Below, in pieces: positions 32,607-41,592 of a DNA stretch of 64,000 bases (the stretch's first letter is position 1; each line of letters starts with the position of its first letter). The notes under the pieces were generated by a model that saw only the letters and a list, made by a program, of their open reading frames with translations, did not search any database and was not told where the DNA came from. The DNA is from Flectonema sp. DT1601 (taxonomy: Eukaryota; Euglenozoa; Diplonemea; Diplonemida; Diplonemidae): assembly GCA_964019425.1 (NCBI GenBank), contig OZ025800.1:248001-312000 (forward strand), in the 5' to 3' direction. The position numbers were made by a program, and so were the translations under genes.

Positions 32607-33635
32607 TGAATTTTGTCACCTAAGTTTTTGTTTTTTAAAAAAAAAAAGAAAAAAACATGAAGAAGACTCTCACAGTTGAAAACAGAGCACACTCTATCCG
32701 ATTTATAAAGAACAACCAAAGATGTTCTTTTCTTGTTTTTTTTGTTTTTTTAGCTAGGAAATGAGAATATTAGTTAGTCATATAATCCAACGTTGCTAAC
32801 GCAACAGAGGACCCAATCTCCTTATTTTTTTTTTTTCGATTATAGATTTCTTTGAGAATAACCACTAGCCAGTGAAGGGGGTTAATTGTTTTCACGTTTA
32901 TAAAAAAACATAAGTATCTGTGTTAGATTAAAGTTAACAATTATAAACAATTAGTCATTTTTGATACATGTTGACTAAACGTTAGTATAGGTAGTTAGTA
33001 AGTAGGTAAACACTCTGCAACATGCCGCCACATTATTGTTTATAACTTAGTTGCAAACGCGGAATCGAGTTATTCAATTATTGTAATTATCATAACCAAA
33101 ACTAGGCAGGTATAATGTTATACGACAAGAGTGTAACAAGTAACTTTTCACCTACCGGTTGCTTGTTTAAAAAAAAAAAAAATAACATTTAAACAAAATG
33201 GCCAGTGAGGGAAAAAGAAAAAAAAAAAAACAACAACAAAAGGGAAATTTATTGGTATCCAGAAAACGTTGTCAAATCTGGAGTAAAAAAAATTCAAAAA
33301 TAAACAGTATTCTTGATTCACAAAGCAAAAGTACTGCACAAAAAAAAAAAAAAAAAAAAAATTGCAAAATCTAAACGACAATTAACAAGGGAAATCAATC
33401 CCTCTTCAAATCTCTGCTCAGTATCTTTTTTAAAAAAAAGAAACGAAAAAGAGTGACACAAAAAACAAAACAAAACCCCACACCTAAATGAAAGAAACAT
33501 CGATAGTTTCCTTCAATGCACAACGTTAGTGAATTCGGTCGATCAGCGTACTTTATTTATTAACTCATTAAAGTTAGGAAAGCAGAGATGAATTATAAAA
33601 AAGTACGCCAAACAAAAAAAAATATATATATAATA
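32607..33635. other. gene-free region with a dispersed repeat copy
   Basis: A- and T-rich runs dominate (33169-33181, 33217-33230, 33341-33361). A diverged copy of the dispersed repeat lies near 32950-33170. No gene. Confidence 0.55.
33009..33170. repeat. dispersed repeat, copy A (diverged)
   Basis: Shares CACTCTGCAA, GCGGAATCGAGTTATTCAATT, AACCAAAAC, GGTATAATG, ATACG and TTTCACCTACC, in order, with copies near 36112-36310 and 54053-54248. It is the most diverged of the three. Confidence 0.75.
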
Positions 33636-34262
33636 CATAGATGGAAGTGCCCTCCAAATTTGGAGGGCGCCTGGTGAAAATCAGCCACAAAAATTTGTAG
33701 GGCCAAAATAGGGCGCTGGAGGGCGCGTAGGGCGCTTTTTTAATTAAATTTAATATAATGCCGAGCTCATTTTGACACACCCCTGCCCTCAGCGAGGGTC
33801 GAATCGCATCTTATTTGACTTTTCTCCGGTTCGCCCGATCAAATGCGTCTCTGGGATATCAGGTTACTTGCCACCAGTAAACTTCTTTTTTTCTCACAAG
33901 GTACCTGAAGACCGGCCTATTAACAGGTTAGCAAGAACGCACTCTCCCTCCTCGAATCCCTCTATATTCGACTCGGTGCATTCTGCGGGCTATCAATTCC
34001 TTGTAGATCTGGGATGCATCGTCCACTGAAATGAGTTTCAGCTTCAGGGATTGCAGCAGGCTCCGGAAGCTCTCAAGGAGTGGCCCATTGTTTTTTGCCA
34101 TTGTTGACCTCCGAACCATGACCTGGAGGTCTCGGGTTCGAACCCCGTGACACCCTTTTTTCTCTTTCTCGAAAGACTGCCAAGCATGTCAAAATTTTTT
34201 TTGGCTTCTGCGTCCAAATACTTGTGCGTCAGTGTAAGTCGACGTCAATTTAGCTGTCTTAA

Positions 34263-36004
34263 CCCTTACACCACCGTAAGAACCCCCAAAACGACGGGTC
34301 CAAAATTTTACTGTTTTTTCAAAAAGAGAAAAGGTACCCCCCCAGAAAACCTATGTACCAAACCGGACACAACTACTCCTACGGGTCAATAGCACCTGTC
34401 ACCCACACACCCAACGGTGCGTACCTTGGTGCGTTGTTGCACATTCAGCAGAACTAACAAAGTCGGCAGTGTCGCAATAACGTACTCAACGGTTTCCATT
34501 CATAGCAGCTGCATGTTATTCCCTTCCCGTATTTTGAAAGGGATGATGTTTCTGCGCAACATCATGTCAGAGGGAGCCCAAGTAAAGAGAATGCCAAATC
34601 ACGGCCGATATTAAATCGAAAAATCAGATTTTTCCCCTGTTTTTTGAGCTTGTAAAAGCCCTCTGTGGTAGCGGAAAATACACAAACAACCCGCATCATG
34701 GCACAGCAGGTTCAGACACACAGGAGGATTACCACATCGGTTGATAAGCTCGAAAAATATAAATAACATCGATCCCAGATCATGGAACTTCATTAGTTAC
34801 AGTGCAGCTACTCAGATCAGACCGTGTTGGGCTGGATCTATAAACTTCCACCTCTTTACCCCACCAGCCTGGCATACTGGATTTTTGGGAAGTTGGCGGT
34901 TTAGGAACATCACAAGGAATTTTGTAGTTTTGGAGGATGTGATACCTTTTGAAATATGGGTAAGCACAAAGCGCTTGGTTGCATCGCTCACAGTAATCTA
35001 GTGATTGTGCGCGCTTTGCGCGAACTGCACACCGACGAGCCTTTTCCATCTTTCCGGGGTAGTGTCCCAAAGCTGGCTTGAGGCGATCAGGGATTGATAC
35101 TGATTGTGGAGAAGGCGGTACTGATGGTGTTATTAATAGTGTTGGTGCCGCTCTGGTACGTTTAAATGTACCTATAAGCTGCCCAAAACAAAGCCAATTT
35201 GAAGGATAAGAATCTCTTGCTTCTCCAGCCAAATTCACTACTATCCGTCCAAATTCCACCATGCCCACGTCGCATCAGGATAAAGGAATTCAAAATACAC
35301 GTCTCCACTTCGGATCCTCATGCTCGGGAGCAGGTAATATCGCAGAGAAGTGTAAGTTCCTCAGTATTTCGGCAAAGCGATTACGTGAAAACACTTGCGG
35401 AAAGAACAACAGGGGGGTCAGCAGTATGTCATTCAAACCCCAGGAATCCCCCAGATTAGATTTTATTGGGAGGCGCGTCAGTAGTGTTGTGCCAACAAAG
35501 GCCCTTGCTCCTGCGTACTGGTTTTAAATTTTCTTCCCCTCTGTGAGGCATAGACCTCAGAGTTTTTCTTCATCAGCTGGAAAACTGATTATCCGAAGAA
35601 AAACTCAAAAACCTGCAGCTCCGACTTGCGTGCAACTCTAATCTTTAACGTTTCTTGGAAACGCGTTTTTATTCTTGGTAACCCTTGTTACCTCCCCTCC
35701 CTATTTGGGGTCAGATACTTCGTCAAGTGACGAACGGAGCACACCGACGATGGATTAGCAAATACTGTTGCATCCTCATCAGAACTGTGGACCGACATAT
35801 TTCCCAAGTTGATTTTGGCCAGCTTTAGCAAATGGAAAATTTACCATTTAATAAAAACTATTGCGGCGCAACACGTAAGGAACATAAAAGACATCGCAAT
35901 AATACCTCTCCCGTGAAATCGTTGTACTCAGAAATGCAAAATTTTCACTTAGCAAAAAAAAAATTTTTTTTCAGACTGATATATCAGCTCCGGTGGTGTA
36001 AGGG
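34263..36004 (-). mobile_element. piggyBac-superfamily DNA transposon remnant, nested
   Basis: Perfect 14-bp terminal inverted repeats, CCCTTACACCACCG, are flanked on both sides by TTAA (34259-34262 and 36005-36008), the exact piggyBac target duplication. Inside, on the minus strand, a fragment near 35310-35420 reads FSRNRFAEILRNLHF, the conserved MSRNRF/LHF block of the transposase. The frame at 34780-35268 ends in a Cys/His cluster (RRCAVRAKRAQSLDYCERCN ... CAYPYFKRYHIL) like the C-terminal zinc domain. The DDE catalytic core between them is missing and the frames are shifted, so this copy cannot encode a working transposase. Intact ends mean it might still be moved by an enzyme elsewhere. 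Confidence 0.9.
34780..35268 (-). pseudogene. piggyBac transposase C-terminal fragment
   Basis: 162 open codons. The Cys-rich segment RRCAVRAKRAQSLDYCERCN followed by CAYPYFKRYHILQNY fits the C-terminal zinc-ribbon of piggyBac-like transposases (DDE_Tnp_1_7 group). The upstream part is not recognisable as catalytic domain. It is a decayed remnant within 34263-36004. Confidence 0.75.
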
Positions 36005-36111
36005 TTAAAGTAATAAAAAAGGTAAAAAAAAGCGCCCTCCAAAATAATATTTATATTAAAAGCGCCCTACAAGCTCCCTCCAAATTGTAGGGCACCTCCA
36101 TCTATGATACA

Positions 36112-36310
36112 TTATAATAAATGTTTCTAACTTAGCTGCATACACATCTCTTTTTCCGTGTCGTCATTCAGTGCAGTACGGAATCGAGTTATTCAATTTT
36201 GAATTAATCGTGAGCCCTGGGAAACCAAAACCAGGGTATAATGTAATACGGCAGAGTGTAGCTTTCACCTACAAATTACTTGCTTAAAATCAACAATTTT
36301 TTGAAAAAAA
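36112..36310. repeat. dispersed repeat, copy B
   Basis: Nearly identical over about 195 bp to 54053-54248, including a small hairpin CCCTGG...CCAGGG and the phrase GTAATACGGCAGAG. It begins directly beside the right end of the inverted-repeat element. Confidence 0.9.
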
Positions 36311-36511
36311 ATATGTTAGCAAAAATTGCTAGTTCGTAGCATAATCAATAAATGATCTGGGAGTGGGGGGAAGGTGAAAAAAATAAAAAAATCTTCTTTC
36401 TTTCATATACATCTTTCTTTATAATACGACCACATGTGCCATATGCCCACACTCCACGAAAGAAAATAGAAAACCCCGGAACAGTACCGAGGATCGTTCA
36501 CCCCCAGTTGT

Positions 36512-36667
36512 CCAAAGCATTATAATTGTACTGTGGGCTTACCGAAAAGCTTTAGAAATGTACCACAAAAGATTTGGGCTGCACATAGCCATATCACTCA
36601 GCAAGAAATGAAAACCAAAAGGATCAGGTAAGATGACAGTCAGTTTAAGGTCATAACTGCGCCGGAC
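36512..36667. repeat. copy 2 of a two-copy dispersed motif
   Basis: Contains CAAAGCATTATA, then about 110 bases on GGATCA, ACAGTCAGTTTAA and CCGGACC, in the same order as 16233-16371. Conservation is highest in the last 50 bases. Confidence 0.45.
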
Positions 36668-38297
36668 CCTTTTGTGGGATTTATTTTTCCGGGATGGGAA
36701 AAAAGAAAAACATCACAAAAAAAAAAATAATCTTTTTTTTTACAAAAGACTCATAAAAAAAAAAAAAATAAAATAAAAATAAAAAAAACGCGCCCCTTGT
36801 TTTCTTAAAGTTACTAACAAAAAAGCGCGTTACCGACAATTTTTACCAACATACCAGCCAACAAGTCCATAGGGAACTGTCTTTATCTCTTTTTTTTTTT
36901 TTTTTTTTTCGCCGAAGCGAAGATGCCGGGAAGAAACCACATGCTAGTACAGTTCTTTTACTTTTCTTTGTCTGCTGGAATTCTATCTGAGAAAACCGGT
37001 AGTCTTTAAAATTGTAAGCCAAGTACAAGTTGCCTTGTGGGTAGTTCGAAAAATCTTTTTTGTTAATTCGGAATTTACAAACCGTCTCTATTTCAAAAGA
37101 ACTTACTTCTTAAAGTCGCCAGGACGCCAGCATATATATTTGCCTTTGATCAGTTTTCAGTAGACAGCAGAAAAAGAAGTCCAATATTTCGTTGCGTATT
37201 GCGCATCGCTGATGAAGCAAATTAAGGAGCATCGAGCCCTTACAGCTACGAGACAGCAAGTAAGGAAAAAAAGGAAGAGAGAAAAAAAAAAAAAACTGAA
37301 AAAAAATAACAAGCCTCAGTGTTGACAACATCTTTTATTCAAAAAAAAAAAAAAAAAAAACATTTGACTTCGCAACACGGAAATAGCTGAGAACCTTCTT
37401 TTTTCTCATAACTTGGAAGATAGAATAAATTAAAAAATTGAAGCTTTGATCTGCCTATTCTGATTATATGTATAATAGTGTCATGCTAAAAGAAGACAGG
37501 CCTTGGCTTCAAAGAAGAGAGCAAAATGACTAATCATGCATAAATATAATAACTTCATGCAAAAATAGTTGGAAGTTAGAGAAAAAAAATAATCTAAAAA
37601 AAAAAAAAAAAAAAAATTAAAAAAAATCAACTGAGTCATTGATCTCGTTCGGTAATTCTCCTGCAGTCAGAAAACCCCTTACGAACACAAATAAAATGAC
37701 TTTTTCGCAGTCGCTGACCAATTTAACAAAAGAAGTTGGTCTGGTTTAGTTTCAGCGACGAAACGAAGACAAAACGAAAGGGAGAAAAACACACGGGGAA
37801 AAAAAAATTGTAAATTTTTAATCCATCAGGTCAACAATAGTTACTTCCATACAAAAGTGGATGCAACAAAAGACAACAAAAAAAAAAAAAAAAAAAAGAG
37901 AGCTTTGATTTAATCAGTGATTTACTACAATGGACGTACCAAACCAAAGTTGACATTGTTTGTTTCTCTCTTATAAAATAATTATTGAGGACTAAAGAAA
38001 CAAAGAAAAATAAAATCTATTATTAGCTGATTGCAAAACGAATTTTCTAACAAGTTAACTTGCTTGCTTAAGGCACACAGATAACAAAGTGTTAGTTAGA
38101 AAATCCAAACAGTTACAAGTGGGCGATGACAAAAAGTCAAACGCCACACTGAAAGATCAGAATAATTCTAAGTCACTTAATCTGTTGACTTAGGCTAGCA
38201 CATATAAACTCGTTGAAAGAAAACAAATCAAGATCATGTTTTGCGCAGAGAGTAAACCTTCACCACTGAGGAATACTTCCTAAGGCAGAGTAACCTA

Positions 38298-38328
38298 AAA
38301 TCCCGAGCGATGCGTGAGGGGTTTTAGT
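38298..38328. other. stem-loop, possible structured RNA
   Basis: TAAAATCCC and GGGGTTTTA pair over about 9 bp with one G-T pair, around a 13-nt loop, inside a relatively GC-richer patch (38240-38360) of an otherwise AT-rich gene desert. No RNA family recognised; could be chance. Confidence 0.25.
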
Positions 38329-39167
38329 TTAGACCCCAAAGTTAAGAAGTTGTTCCAACAAAAAGCCTGTCCTCACAAGCAAATGGAAAAAGGGGGAAAA
38401 AAAAAATAATCGAAAGCCATGCAAGATGGGGAAAAAAAAGTTTTTTTTGCTTCATTTATGAAATCGGAAAGGAAGTCGGAGAGGAACAGAGAGAGAGGTA
38501 AGGATTAAAAAACAGAGAGGTTCAGAAAACAACTCGCTATTTTTTGCATGCGGAATTAGATCTACCGATGCTAAGTGTTGTATTCTTTTTTTTGGATCAT
38601 TTCTTCGTTGAAACAAAATGATGAGATGGCAAAAAGAGAAGATGGAAAAACCGTGTTGGGGGGGATGTGTCAACCACAACCAGCACTAACACAAAACTGA
38701 TCCATGTGCATTGCAATGACTAATTTGCGAACAAATAGGTATCGTGTAAGTATAAAATAAACGATATTCTATCATCCCTTTTTCAACATAATATTATAAT
38801 GAGAAGGGTACACTGATACCGTATTATCAAGGCTCAAAGGAACGAACGACAATCCCTCGGACAATCTTGACTGTCAGCAGCAAATAAATAAATAATTCAA
38901 CTGATGGTCACGTATTTTTGTTTAATCTCGAAGACACGTCTCACGAGAGAAATAGGCTTGTTTCTAGCTTGTGCACGAACAAAAAATAAAGTGTTGTGAG
39001 GTTATTAGTGAGCTGCCGATTCTTTTTTTTTGTTGGGAACTATCCTCATACAAAAAAAAGTGCGTTGTGGCTTACTGCCCCCAGAGATCACTACGATACC
39101 TCACCTCGACAGTTATTCTTCTCATGGTGCTTGTCGTTAAAAACCGGCGGTTTCGGAATCAAAAGTT

Positions 39168-40667
39168 TTATTTGGGAGGAACGTAAAACTTTCTTTTAAT
39201 ACTGATGACTAGCTTTTCCAATAGGGAATCCCATCGCTCTCCAATTTTGCGATACTTCGCAAGTGATTTTTCGCTTCCTTTCACATAAGAAATGTTACGG
39301 TGAGACCAAGACTGGAGTTTACTGTCGGGTGAGTCTCTTCCACAAAACAGTTCACTCTTTTTAGCAAGTATAGGACCAGTACAGTTTCCAAGATACCAAT
39401 CAGAAGCATTCATACAAGTTGGTTGGTTTGGAGTGAGTCCGGGTACGACTTCAGAAAAGAAATTTTGAATATTTGACATGTTCATTTTACGGAGATCTTG
39501 GTTTCTTAGAAAGAAGAATGACTGTGCTGGGAACTTACTCAGATAGTACCTTAGACCTAGAGCCGTAAACCCCCACGGAAGATACAGAGATTCCCGTTTT
39601 GGATGTCTCGGATGATAAATACATTTTGTCAATGCTTCCGCCACAAGTTTCAAATCATTCAGTACTTGTCTTGGTTGGTAAAGCATTTTATAACAGATAG
39701 GTACGCTTTCAAGGTATTTCATTTGTTCATTTAATTTATCACTGTAAACCATAATAGTTTCTGGTTCCCACCCGAAGTGTTTTCTTAAGTCAACTGAAAA
39801 TAATCTAAAATGAGAAAATCCTCTGTCTACGACATCTCTTGAGAGGACAACAAATTTAGGATCGAAGGGGGCTCTTCTCATGTCGAGTTTAAGAGCCTGT
39901 GCTACTTCAGGAATCATAATATGATCTGGTGTTGAATCCGTTAGTATATAATTCTTACTAGCAACTTCTACTGGAGGGAATCTCTGTAATGTTAAGTGAG
40001 TAAACTGTGAACCTCCATCTCTACCATAGTAAGGATAGATCCATAACTCTTTTGATACATCCCATCTACGATAACCAGTTCTATTCCATCTCTTGTACCA
40101 TGCTTGTTCAGCAGTATCTTCATATAATGGTTCACCTCCCTCACCCCTGTTGATAGGCCATCTGTATGACGCTGGTGGGTAGAGCATTCTTGTTTTATTT
40201 CCCCACATTGACCAGGCTAGACATCCGTGTAGGAATGTTGTTCCGGATTTTGGAGGTCCCAAAATAAATAATTCTGGTCTTTGTCTTGCTTTCCAATGAT
40301 CAGGATAGCCATATCTTCTAGCTAGTCGTAATGCTCGTAGTTTTGTTGGAGCTGGTGGGACTGGGTGTTTCTTTGAGATGTTAATCATGAGCTCATCACT
40401 CTCGAAATCTGGGAATCGTTCGAGGGAATTCATTTCCTGCTTTGTGTACGGAGTGTCATCTAACTTTTCCCACAGATCATCGAGTCGTGTTGGATACTTT
40501 GCAAGCCATCCCCAAAATAATTCATCCAAGAGCGCATTTGGAAGCGGATCCCTCTCTGATAACCACATCACACTTGGACCACTTCCCATCCTTCTAATCT
40601 CAACAACGAGAAATAATATACAAACCATGAAACACCATCCGATGATACCAAAATGAATGATGTTCAT
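39168..40667 (-). CDS. Golgi-type carbohydrate sulfotransferase
   Basis: 499 residues, one exon. An N-terminal signal anchor at about 6-24 (FGIIGWCFMVCILFLVVEI) predicts a type II Golgi protein. The 5'-phosphosulfate loop is LGPPKSGTTFLH (137-148). The 3'-phosphate site is FVVLSRDVVDRGFSHF, matching the RxPxxRxxSxY region. The layout fits the Sulfotransfer_1 heparan/chondroitin-type enzymes that transfer sulfate from PAPS to sugars. Paired Cys residues late in the protein (PTCMNASDWYLGNCTG; KSELFCGRD) and Asn-glycosylation sequons support a lumenal domain. Length is somewhat above metazoan relatives because of a 100-residue stem. Acceptor substrate unknown. A TTCTTTAATTAG acceptor lies about 25 nt above the ATG. 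Confidence 0.88.
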   Translation of the reverse strand: MNIIHFGIIGWCFMVCILFLVVEIRRMGSGPSVMWLSERDPLPNALLDELFWGWLAKYPTRLDDLWEKLDDTPYTKQEMNSLERFPDFESDELMINISKKHPVPPAPTKLRALRLARRYGYPDHWKARQRPELFILGPPKSGTTFLHGCLAWSMWGNKTRMLYPPASYRWPINRGEGGEPLYEDTAEQAWYKRWNRTGYRRWDVSKELWIYPYYGRDGGSQFTHLTLQRFPPVEVASKNYILTDSTPDHIMIPEVAQALKLDMRRAPFDPKFVVLSRDVVDRGFSHFRLFSVDLRKHFGWEPETIMVYSDKLNEQMKYLESVPICYKMLYQPRQVLNDLKLVAEALTKCIYHPRHPKRESLYLPWGFTALGLRYYLSKFPAQSFFFLRNQDLRKMNMSNIQNFFSEVVPGLTPNQPTCMNASDWYLGNCTGPILAKKSELFCGRDSPDSKLQSWSHRNISYVKGSEKSLAKYRKIGERWDSLLEKLVISIKRKFYVPPK

Positions 40668-40992
40668 ATTTTTGTTTTTAAATTAAAAACTAATTAAAGA
40701 AGTACTCGTATTACACCGTAGACATCAGTATAACAATATTTTTATGAACAGCACCACAACACGGACCTAATTAAAAAAAAAACAGAGTCACATTACTGTT
40801 TTAAAAGATAGTATTATGAAAAGAGAGGAATACGTCAAAATGTTACTACTTCCGTGTAAGTAATTTTTAAATTTGAAAACGGTGAGAGGATCCTGAAAAG
40901 AGATCAAAACACTATTCCCAAATCTTGAAAGACGGATCCAAATACAAACAGAATGTGTAAAGGTGTAATGCCAGAAGAATGACTTTAGAAGC
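40668..40992. other. short intergenic region
   Basis: AT-rich. It holds the sulfotransferase leader and the 3' side of the 61-residue gene. Nothing else seen. Confidence 0.5.
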
Positions 40993-41244
40993 TCATGGTT
41001 TATGTATTGCGGGCGTGAGCACTGATACCTGTTTGTTCATGAATACAACGCGAAAGTTATTGACATTTTTAAAAAAAAAAATCAATTGACATACCAATTG
41101 CCTTCCCTTTTGCACAATTCCATAATCTATGTCACTAAGTGACGGTTCTTCTGCTTTGAGAGTGCTGTATCCGATAAATGTTGACGGGGCATCGAACTTG
41201 TCAAGTGTTGCTATTTCTGCCGGTAAACTCTTTTTAATAATCAT
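40993..41244 (-). CDS. 61-residue protein, two exons, function unknown
   Basis: Exons 41244-41095 (50 codons) and 41028-40993 join in phase 0 to a 61-residue protein ending LVSVLTPAIHKP. An acceptor (CTAATAATTATGTCAG) sits 12 nt above the ATG, the donor is GTATGT and the intron acceptor ATGAACAAACAG, so gene structure is the main support. It is soluble, with no signal peptide. SLSDIDYGIVQKGRQL suggests a compact conserved core. Small proteins of this kind in flagellates include microtubule inner proteins, but I do not recognise a family. If the intron is retained the frame stays open and gives 83 residues with the same end. Confidence 0.65.
   Translation of the reverse strand: MIIKKSLPAEIATLDKFDAPSTFIGYSTLKAEEPSLSDIDYGIVQKGRQLVCQLIFFFKNVNNFRVVFMNKQVSVLTPAIHKP
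41029..41094 (-). other. cis-intron of the 61-residue gene, 66 nt, readable if retained
   Basis: Donor GTATGT, acceptor CATGAACAAACAG. The length is divisible by three and lacks stops, so retention adds 22 residues, including a Phe run. Confidence 0.7.
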
Positions 41245-41592
41245 CTTGTGGGTTAGCTGACATAATTATTAGTTTTGGGAAATACACAAAAAAGTAACAG
41301 ATATACTTATTGCTTTGAAAGACACAAAGTCTGCTAAAACTCTCATCATCAGTATGGTGTAGAAGTCAGTCAGTCAATTGTTAAGACTGAACCAACCCTG
41401 CTGAAAAAAAGGGGGGTAAATACGAATAAAAAATAATAAACAATCCTATCCCACTACACACTATTACTCTATTAGTGGTAATAATCTGAATTAACAATAA
41501 CACAGGAGGGTATATCATCCGCTGTGAATAACGAAAAATAAAAACAAAAAGAGGGAATGGGGAGAAATACAGGATCTATGTTGTTACAATAT
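41245..41592. other. short intergenic region
   Basis: Contains the leader of the 61-residue gene and the 3' side of the 41593-43215 gene. No further feature seen. Confidence 0.5.

Larger units (their letters stand above)
33636..36106. mobile_element. inverted-repeat element hosting a nested piggyBac remnant
   Basis: Ends are imperfect terminal inverted repeats of about 35 bp: CATAGATGGAAGTGCCCTCC on the left, and CATAGATGGAGGTGCCCTAC when the right end is reverse-complemented, each followed by TTTGGAGGG. ATA flanks both sides and could be a 3-bp target duplication, though that is weak in AT-rich DNA. Subterminal AGCGCCCT phrases recur. Without the inner element it is about 725 bp, too small to encode a transposase, so I read it as non-autonomous. 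It also holds a tRNA-like B-box region at about 34120-34155. The superfamily is not assigned. Confidence 0.75.
36311..39167. other. gene-poor region, 2.9 kb
   Basis: Dense A runs (for example 36885-36910, 37341-37360, 37596-37616, 37878-37897). It holds copy 2 of a dispersed motif (36512-36667) and a possible RNA hairpin near 38298-38328. No frame here has an acceptor-ATG arrangement or a domain. Confidence 0.6.

Noticed and set aside
34075-34155. A functional tRNA gene
   Set aside because: The T arm is convincing but acceptor, D and anticodon stems do not close, so only a tRNA-like remnant can be supported.
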